From Protopterus annectens (lineage: Eukaryota; Chordata; Ceratodontiformes; Protopteridae), in NCBI RefSeq assembly GCF_019279795.1, contig NC_056734.1, positions 1,140,146 through 1,204,145 on the forward strand: 64,000 nt of DNA, read 5' to 3'. The notes below the pieces were generated by a model, which worked only from the letters and a program-made list of their open reading frames with translations, ran no database searches and was not told the origin of the DNA. This document shows, one piece after another, positions 57,871 through 64,000 of this stretch (the first letter of the stretch is position 1; each line of letters begins with the position of its first letter). Position numbers and translations under genes: made by a program.

Positions 57871-59541
57871 ACTGAATTTAGTTTTATATAGGGTAGGTAA
57901 GTAGAAGTGTGCAGGAAATTAATGTTTCAATGACAAAATTGGTAGTTGTGAAGATGTGCAGGACTGTGTTACAGCACTTGTTGTGAATGTGCAAGTGTTT
58001 GTGGGTTAGGGAAGGGGATAAAGTGACTGTTGTGCATGCTTTGCGTTGTCTGTACTCTGTGTCCTTTTGTCTTGTGCAGTACTGTTGGGGAAGGAGTTTT
58101 TAGTAATGTTATGAACAGGGTTAGGGGCAGCGGTAGGATTAGGGTTACAGTTAGGGTTAGCACACATCAGTAAGATGGTGAGGGGGCAAAGTGATAAAAC
58201 TGTTCTTTAATTTTTACGCTAAGCACTTGTTTTTAAGTTAAATCCTTCAAATACTCAAAAGCTCATAAGCCTCCCCAGTTCTACCTCAGAGCTTTAATCA
58301 ACAATTTCTAAATCTGCTTCTGCTTTTTCTAGCAAGGTAACGAGTACCACACTCTTTAAACAATGATATGCTGTTTGTATAAATGATGATATTTTCATTG
58401 GATGCGTACCACAACTGTCAAGTCAAAACTTCTAACACTGTGTAATGAGCTATTCTATAAATAACACCAGCCTAGTAGTAAATATCACATTACTGATTTA
58501 AAAAAGACTATAACTCCCACAATATTAAAGTAACATACCTGTAATAATTCAGCTATGTGTGTATGATTGCCCATGCATTCATTGCACCCTTTCTGTATTT
58601 TCATGATCAATGTCCTATAACTGCATTAATCTTAATACATGTTGTCTTTGTGTCTACAGTTTTCCACAAGATTACAACTCCCCCTCCACATCCTAAAGAT
58701 ATGCGTTAGGCAAACAATGAACATGTGAATTGCTCTAAACCGATCCTTCTATGTAGTGTTTCTGTATGTGTGTCCTGCAATAGAGTGGAATCTTGTTCAG
58801 GACTGAATTCCTTCCTAATGCCCATTGCTTTGTGAGATAAGCTTCACTTTCTCATGATATAAAACTGATAAGGCAAACACTGAAAATGTATGAATGAATA
58901 CATTTTGAAATGAAAGAGAACTGAACTGAAGTGTCAAAACAAATCTTTGCATTTCAGAAGTTATAAGCACTACAATGAGCACTTCTTAAATAATGTTCTG
59001 CTGATTGCAGTTATGGCCCGTGACACAATATCTTCATGAGAGTTATCATTTTTTTAATTAAAAAGTCTTACTAAATGACACTAAATGAATTAATGAATTT
59101 ATGTACTTTTCTGCAGAAAAATGAATGAATGAATGCATGAATGATCTTTCCAAGCCATTTCTTGGGAACTATGGCAACAGTTACCTGTGCATTTTGTTGT
59201 GGTAACTTAAAAAATAAGATTGCCATTGTTAGAGTTACTTATTTGTGTTTGAAAAGCTGGTTAATACAAGTGAGAAGAAGTCATTTTCAGTGGAGACCTG
59301 AGGAGAAAAACTCCAAAAACATGATGCAAATGAAAATATCTAATATTATTATATGATATAAAGTAAAAAAATAATAAAAAATAATAAACCATGACAAGCC
59401 CATTATAGATAAGGATGCACAAAATAAAGGACATGTTGAAGATTATGGTGAAATAAATGTATCTCTGCAAATGAAATTTAAATCTTAATCCAAACAAGTT
59501 TGGTATGGAAAAAGAAAGTGTCTTTACTTACATGCAGGTGA
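57871..59541. other. No recognisable gene
   Basis: Contains a GGGTTAG-rich patch (58000-58165) reminiscent of the F1/F2 core but without visible inverted ends, and an AATGAATGAATG run near 59121. The rest is unassigned. Confidence 0.5.
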
Positions 59542-59549
59542 CTGTATAA

Positions 59550-59874
59550 CATCCCTGTCAAGTGGCCAGATTTTCACAGAATGTCCAGATTTTTGCCTAA
59601 CATTTTTGGTCAGTTCATCATAAATTGTGCAGTTTTCTGGCAGCTCACTGAGTATTGAAGTCACTAAATAACACTAAATAATGACAGACGAGTTTCACAC
59701 TTCACATACTTCAGAAAATACATAATACTGCAAAACGTGTCATTCTAACAACTTTCTAACTTTATAGGAACAATATTTAAAATCTGTCCCTATTTTTTGG
59801 TTCTCTGTCCCTCCCCCCCCCCCATTATCTCTGGCTTTGTCTAGATTTCTTGTACTGAGAGGTTGAGAGGTATG
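59550..59874 (+). mobile_element. hAT-like MITE, copy 2, with perfect 8-bp target duplication
   Basis: Flanked by CTGTATAA at 59542-59549 and 59875-59882. Ends are CATCCCTGTCAA and TTGAGAGGTATG, imperfect terminal inverted repeats. It aligns throughout with 25126-25413. A C-run at 59813-59823 corresponds to the G-runs in the derived array at 25.9-26.2 kb. Confidence 0.87.
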
Positions 59875-60003
59875 CTGTATAACAGAAAGATTTGTCTGTT
59901 GAAGACACTATGACATTGTTAATATAAGAAAAAAATGAAAAAAAAAAATATCGGGGAATGAAGGAGGATCAGATTCTTTATTTCATTTCTTACTGACAGC
60001 AAG

Positions 60004-60014
60004 TCTACATATGT

Positions 60015-60077
<63 letters not shown>
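60004..60077 (+). repeat. (TA)n microsatellite
   Basis: TATATATA-type tract interrupted twice, ending at 60077, directly before F3. Confidence 0.95.
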
Positions 60078-60079
<2 letters not shown>

Positions 60080-60080
<1 letters not shown>

Positions 60081-60522
60081 GGGTCCACTTTTAAATGGGA
60101 AATGCTGAAATCTAGAGTTTTAAAATAACGCACCTAAAACACTGAGATTTTGGTATCTCAACATTTAAAAGTAAAAAAACCCACAAATGAACTAAAAGAA
60201 AGTGTTTGCAGGGGAGCAAGGCCCCTGCACCCCCCACACCCCCCTACTTAAAAATATCAACTCCAAGATCAAGCTACAATGAAGATAACGGTAAGTGCAA
60301 CAGGAGCATTACCGTTCTCTTCACTGTAGCGCAATCTTGGAATTGGTTTATTTAATTAGGGAGGGTGTGGGGGTACAGGGGGGCTTGCCCCCCTGCAAAC
60401 ACTTTTTTTAGCTGTCTGTTTTTTTTCCCCCCACTTTTAAATGTTGAGATACCGGAATCTCGATATTTTGGGTTTGTTATTTTAAAACTCGAGATTTTGG
60501 CATTTCGGCATTTATGGAACCA
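60080..60522. mobile_element. F3: 443-bp full-length foldback element
   Basis: Nearly the whole element is one imperfect palindrome around a loop of about 14 bases (60295-60308, between GATAACGGTAA and TTACCGTTCTC). End words are TGGGTCCACTTTTAAATGGG and, on the other strand, TGGTTCCATAAATGCCGAAA. Matching inner pairs include GAGTTTTAAAATAAC, GGTATCTCAACATTTAAAAG and GTGTTTGCAGGGG. No coding content and no clear target duplication. Confidence 0.88.
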
Positions 60523-60616
60523 AACACAAAAACTTGAAGCAAAAACCAGTTTCAAACGTGAAACACCAATCCAACGTCAAGAAACACGTCTTATTTTGTA
60601 GAACACAGATTTATTT

Positions 60617-60652
60617 AGCGCTTTCGTCAGTATATAACTAAAACTTCATCAG
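60617..60652 (-). ncRNA. Hammerhead-ribozyme-like motif E at the 3' end of a Penelope-like element
   Basis: Minus strand: CTGATGA, an imperfect stem GTTTTAGT/ACTGAC, GAAA, AGCGCT. It lies about 270 bp beyond the GIY-YIG coding region of the Penelope-like element, where terminal-repeat hammerheads are known to sit in this retroelement class. Stem II contains a bulge and G-U pairs. Confidence 0.5.
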
Positions 60653-60926
60653 AATACTTCATTTAACCAATACACATTTAAATACTCTAATTCATTACAT
60701 CATGTGATAAAATTCATCCAATGAAACCCAACTAACCCATCTACACATATTTAAAAATTAATACATAAAAAATCTACCCCTAAAAAACATCTAATCAAAA
60801 CAATCAAACAAAAGAAAAATATACAAGAAAAAACATGTAATGATATTTTAAAAAGCAGTCTTCCTTACATATAAAACCATCTGCCTTACAGAAAAAAAAT
60901 GCAATAGCAGAATATATTTACATATA

Positions 60927-61343
60927 TCATACCTTATATGAACGCAGTCTTAAATAGCTAGTTAAACTAAAACCATCATTCAGGCCTGGTTTGCATAAAG
61001 CATTTAACCTGACTTGCCAACATAACTCTCTAAAGTCCAAAATATCCTCCCATGGATCATCTCTAGGGTCCTGAAACATTTTGTCAATAACCACAAATTT
61101 GAAACTATGTGATGGATAGTTCACAATGTGTCTGTATAGGGCACTATTCGTGTTTTTATTTTTAATGTCTCTAGCATGCTTGTACATCTGTTCCTTTAAT
61201 TTCCTCTTGATTTTGCCTATATAAAAACATATACATGCCTCACATAATGCAGCATATACTACCCCTAATGTGTCACATGTATATTTACCCTTTAGTTTAA
61301 TATGGGTGTTGTTAATTACAACTTTATCAATCTGTTTAACCAA
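60927..61343 (-). pseudogene. GIY-YIG endonuclease domain of the Penelope-like element
   Basis: VVYAALCEACICFYIG gives the GIY...YIG core, here VVY and YIG, with the Cys residues typical of the Penelope type. It is followed by KLKEQMYKHARDIKN (the R/H-containing helix), SALYRHIVNYPSHSF (usually H....H), and a C-terminal ending with LNDGFSLTSYL. It would nick target DNA for insertion. It overlaps the RT frame end by a shift, so one fused protein is inferred in the ancestor. Confidence 0.9.
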
Positions 61344-62470
61344 AGGACACTGTGAACAAAATCCACATTTTTCATAACTATAAACTGTTCATGTGGACCT
61401 AGTTCACGTTTATTCTCTAACAATTGCTTGAAGGTAGAACCTCTTCTGAATACAATATTTGGTCTCAAACCCAGTTTCTCAATAATTCCATCAAAACCCT
61501 GAAAAATATGCCAGTTTTTGTTCAGTATATTGGATATAAACTGGTGGTCAGTACTAAACCTTGTGACAAAAGAACATTTAAAATCCTTCTTGTCCATGCT
61601 ATTTACACTTTGTTGCAGACTCACTAACATAGGTATATTCTTGCCATAATTCAGTAGTGGTATAATTATACCTTTTTCTATTTTGATGCGTACTTCCTTA
61701 AATATACTTTCTATTAGTTCTAGTGGATATTCCCGAGAATGAAACATGTCACAAAGCTTTTGGCACTGAATTAAAAATTGCTCATCTTTAGTAACCATCC
61801 GAGCCAACCTTACAAGTTGACCTTTCACTACACCTTTCTTGACATGCATAGGATAATTACTATCAAAATGTAACAAACCATTACTATACGTTGGTTTTCT
61901 ATACAGATCATTTATAAAATGTGTATCTTCTTTTTTAATGGTCACATCTAAATAATTAAGACTATTACTGTCAAAAGTGTAGGTACACTTTAAAAATCTG
62001 TTGTATTATTAATATATGCAATAAAGTTTTGTATGTCAGTCTTGTCCCTTGTCCATAAAAAAATAAATCATCTATATATCGTAAATATACAATCCATTTA
62101 TTAATAAATCTAGAATTCAATAGAAATTTTCTTTCCCACATTAACATTACTATATTTGCAAAAACAGGGGCACATATAGCCCCATTAGCCACCCCTGTTT
62201 TTTTGTAGGAAATACTGACCTTCAAAAAAATAAAACTGTTCTTAAGTATAACCTCCATTAATGTACAAGTATAATCACCTGATTATTAGTAAAAAATGAA
62301 CTTTCGTATAAATATTCTTCAAACCACTCTATCCCTATATCATGTGGGACAGAGTTGTATAAATTGACCACATCAACTGTTAAAAAAATAACATTTCTGT
62401 CACTTTCTAGGCCGCCAAACTTTGTTAGAAAGTGCCACAAATCAATACATATGTGCTCTTCATTTTTAAG
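61316..62470 (-). pseudogene. Penelope-like reverse transcriptase pseudogene
   Basis: LTVDVVNLYNSVPHDIGIEW (62385-62325) is RT motif A (DV..LYT.IPH). After a frameshift, TGVANGAICAPVFANI (about 62195-62150) is motif B (G.AMG...AP..AN). VYLRYIDDLFFYGQG (62085-62040) is the YIDD catalytic box. A further frameshift leads to DLYRKPTYSNGLLHFDSNYP (61910-61850), the YRKPT...LL...S.HP block specific to Penelope RTs, and LGLRPNIVFRRGSTFKQLL (about 61490-61430). All catalytic motifs are recognisable but lie in three frames. Confidence 0.92.
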
Positions 62471-62476
62471 AACTTT

Positions 62477-62841
62477 TAGTTATGTACTCACCATAACTTC
62501 AGATGTTTGGGATCCATCTCGCCTACATTCTGACTGATGGGTTCGGAGCCGATCCCTCGGCTCCGACTCGGCACGCTTATGCTATAGAGCGAGGCCTCTA
62601 ATTGGCTGAGCTATCTTTATCCCAGGATGCACCACCACTAATCCCCCAGATCTTGTTTGTCCGCATTCATGTACACATGCACAGCTTGTTTATATAACAT
62701 TGTTAGATGTTTCAAGATGAAACAACAGGATTCAGACCTTCTGATATCCTCTGATCTCCAAGGAAGGGGGAAGGAGGGTGGGTTATTAGAATGTAGCGAG
62801 ATGGATCCCAAACATCTGAAGTTATGGTGAGTACATAACTA
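62477..62841. repeat. DIRS inverted terminal repeats
   Basis: TAGTTATGTACTCACCATAA at 62477 continues for about 57 bp. It is repeated in reverse complement at 62787-62841, ending GTGAGTACATAACTA, with only a few mismatches. A third, direct partial copy (ATCTCGCCTACATTCTGACT) follows at 62868. Such a terminal repeat plus internal complementary region fits the circular-junction replication model of DIRS elements. Confidence 0.85.
62544..62565. repeat. Perfect 9-bp hairpin in the DIRS terminus
   Basis: CGGAGCCGA, loop TCCC, TCGGCTCCG. It is GC-rich in an otherwise AT-rich region and lies between the DIRS inverted repeats. Confidence 0.8.
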
Positions 62842-62960
62842 AAAGATGTTATGTGATCCTATCTCGCCTACATTCTGACTGATGGGACAGCGTCCCTAGC
62901 ACCTAAATCCCGGGTGGCTCATTGGAAAACACTCCTGAGCACTGTGGAACCAAATGAAGC

Positions 62961-63930
62961 TCATCCTCTAGATGCCACATCTAATTTGTAGTGAGAAATG
63001 AAGGTGTGCGGGGAAGACCATGTAGCCGCAGCACAAATGTCACCAATAGCAAGCTTAGAATGAAATGCTACCGAAGTAGCCATAGCCCTTGTAGAATGAG
63101 CCTTGACAGAGGTGGTAAGCTCTTTGTTAGAATAAATATAAGCTTGAGTAATACAGTCCCTGATCCATTTGGCAATAGTGACCTTTGTGACAGCATTGCC
63201 CAATTTGTTTTCTGCAAAGGATACAAACAACTGATCTGTTTTCCTTGATTGTTTGGTCCTATCTAAATAAAAACGTAACTGTCTGTGGACATCTAGTGTG
63301 TGGAAAATAAACTCCGCTTTATTGGAGTATTTTGGGAAAAAAACTGGAAGCTCTAACAATTGTTGCAAGCATAAAGTAGAACAAACTTTAGGAACAAAAG
63401 AAAGATTTGGTCTGAGGGATACCCTGTCTGTATGAAAAACCAAGTACGGGGGTTTCACTGACAAAGCTTGAAGTTCTGAAACCCTTCTGGCTGAAGTAAT
63501 CGCCACTAGAAAGGCTGTCTTCCATGATAGAAACTTTAGATCACAGGTAGCTGCCGGTTCAAAGGGAAAAGAAGTCAAGGCACGCAACACTATATCGAGA
63601 TCCCATGGAGGTGCAGGATGAGAAATCGGAGGTCTTAATAGAGCAGCACCTTTCAAGAAAGTCTTACACAATCTGTTGCTCATTAAAGGTGGGTCTATGG
63701 ATTCATGAAAATTAGAAATTGCTGCCAATTGTACTTTGATGGTAGAAACTGAAGAGCCTTGATTGAAAAGAGAGGTCAGGAATTTGAGTACTTCTGCCAC
63801 GGAGTAGAAATGGGGTCCAGGCCCGGAGTTGAGCCCAAATAGCAAACCTTTTCCATTTGCTAGAATACAGTTTCTTTGTAGCAGACTTGTGGGCTGAAGA
63901 TAATATGTGCACAACATCTGGATCCAGTGT
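62961..63930 (-). pseudogene. DIRS tyrosine recombinase, one frameshift from intact
   Basis: The core-binding part begins upstream (ILSSAHKSATKKLYSSKWKR at about 63905-63845) in another frame. A shift near 63835 joins to GPHFYSVAEVLKFLTSLF and an open frame to the TGA at 62961. Catalytic residues are present: Arg in ITSARRVSELQAL (about 63500), His-x-x-Arg in VKAHSTRAMATS (about 63105), and the nucleophilic Tyr in ISHYKLDVA (about 62985). The frame of more than 300 codons without a stop is the best preserved enzyme in the window. In DIRS elements it recombines circular cDNA into the genome without target duplication. Confidence 0.9.
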
Positions 63931-64000
63931 ATGACTCCTGACTATCGTCGGAAGAGGAGGAGCCAGGCCGTCAATTTTAAGGTGTGTAGGGACTGGTGTA

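Larger units (their letters stand above)
60600..62476 (-). mobile_element. Penelope-like element with GIY-YIG nuclease, 5'-truncated
   Basis: Minus-strand order: RT (62440-61316), GIY-YIG endonuclease (61343-60927), non-coding 3' part, hammerhead-like terminus. The 5' end is cut at about 62476, where the DIRS terminal repeat begins. Frames are broken near 62260, 61970 and 61330. This RT plus C-terminal GIY-YIG arrangement is characteristic of canonical Penelope-like elements. Confidence 0.92.
62477..64000 (-). mobile_element. DIRS-type retrotransposon, 3' part, runs off the window
   Basis: Minus strand: tyrosine recombinase gene (62961 to about 63930), then a 480-bp non-coding terminus with inverted repeats. 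The window ends inside upstream coding sequence (the recombinase's N-terminal portion and linker). It abuts the 5' truncation of the Penelope-like element at 62476, so either the DIRS element inserted into it or a rearrangement joined them. Confidence 0.88.

Overview
This is eukaryotic, almost certainly vertebrate, intergenic DNA. I see no host exon, tRNA, rRNA or prokaryotic feature. Nearly all of it is decayed transposable elements, satellites and microsatellites. Co-occurrence of CR1 LINEs with an 8-bp CCTATGAA-type tail, L1/Tx1-like LINEs, Tc1/mariner, a Penelope-like element, two DIRS-type and one Ngaro-type tyrosine-recombinase retrotransposon, and tRNA-derived SINEs ending in GTGGCGACCCCTAAC points to a large repeat-rich genome of a fish or amphibian grade vertebrate. 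A lungfish, bichir or salamander would fit; lungfish is my leading guess, unproven.

Layout. 0-1.5 kb: broken Tc1 transposon carrying a SINE. 2.3-3.7 kb: microsatellites and a 751-bp inverted-repeat element (F1) with a perfect 8-bp target duplication. 4.07-4.48 kb: 14 copies of a 29-bp minisatellite. 4.8-5.1 kb: inverted pair of hammerhead-like motifs. 6.9-8.0 kb: old 300-bp tandem triplication interrupted by a SINE. 8.6-12.5 kb: nearly full CR1 (minus). 14.0-15.6 kb: a hammerhead-like motif and an L1/Tx1-like reverse transcriptase remnant. 16.3-20.6 kb: two plus-strand CR1 copies. 22.6-26.5 kb: (CA)n, a recent 248-bp duplication, a SINE, a hairpin, a hAT-like MITE, and a tandem array built from pieces of that same MITE. 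27.88-39.16 kb: an 11.3-kb satellite of 78/79-bp monomers with higher-order structure. 39.6-41.9 kb: a heavily decayed DIRS element (minus). 43.0-45.9 kb: CR1 next to (probably inside) an L1-like endonuclease fragment. 47.3-47.9 kb: second inverted-repeat element (F2) sharing its core with F1. 48.3-52.26 kb: Ngaro-type element (minus). 52.3-55.6 kb: CR1 (minus). 59.5-59.9 kb: second MITE copy with perfect 8-bp target duplication. 60.08-60.52 kb: full-length foldback (F3). 60.6-62.48 kb: Penelope-like element (minus) with GIY-YIG nuclease and a hammerhead-like terminus. 62.48-64.0 kb: DIRS element (minus) with inverted terminal repeats, running off the window.

There is no operon or pathway. 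The protein domains seen (DDE transposase, EN/RT, GIY-YIG, tyrosine recombinase, SGNH hydrolase) each serve the mobility of their own element, and every one is interrupted by stops, frameshifts or truncation. The best leads are the hammerhead-like motifs, the MITE-to-satellite conversion at 25-26.5 kb, the shared core of two foldback elements with unrelated ends, and the hierarchical 78/79-bp satellite.
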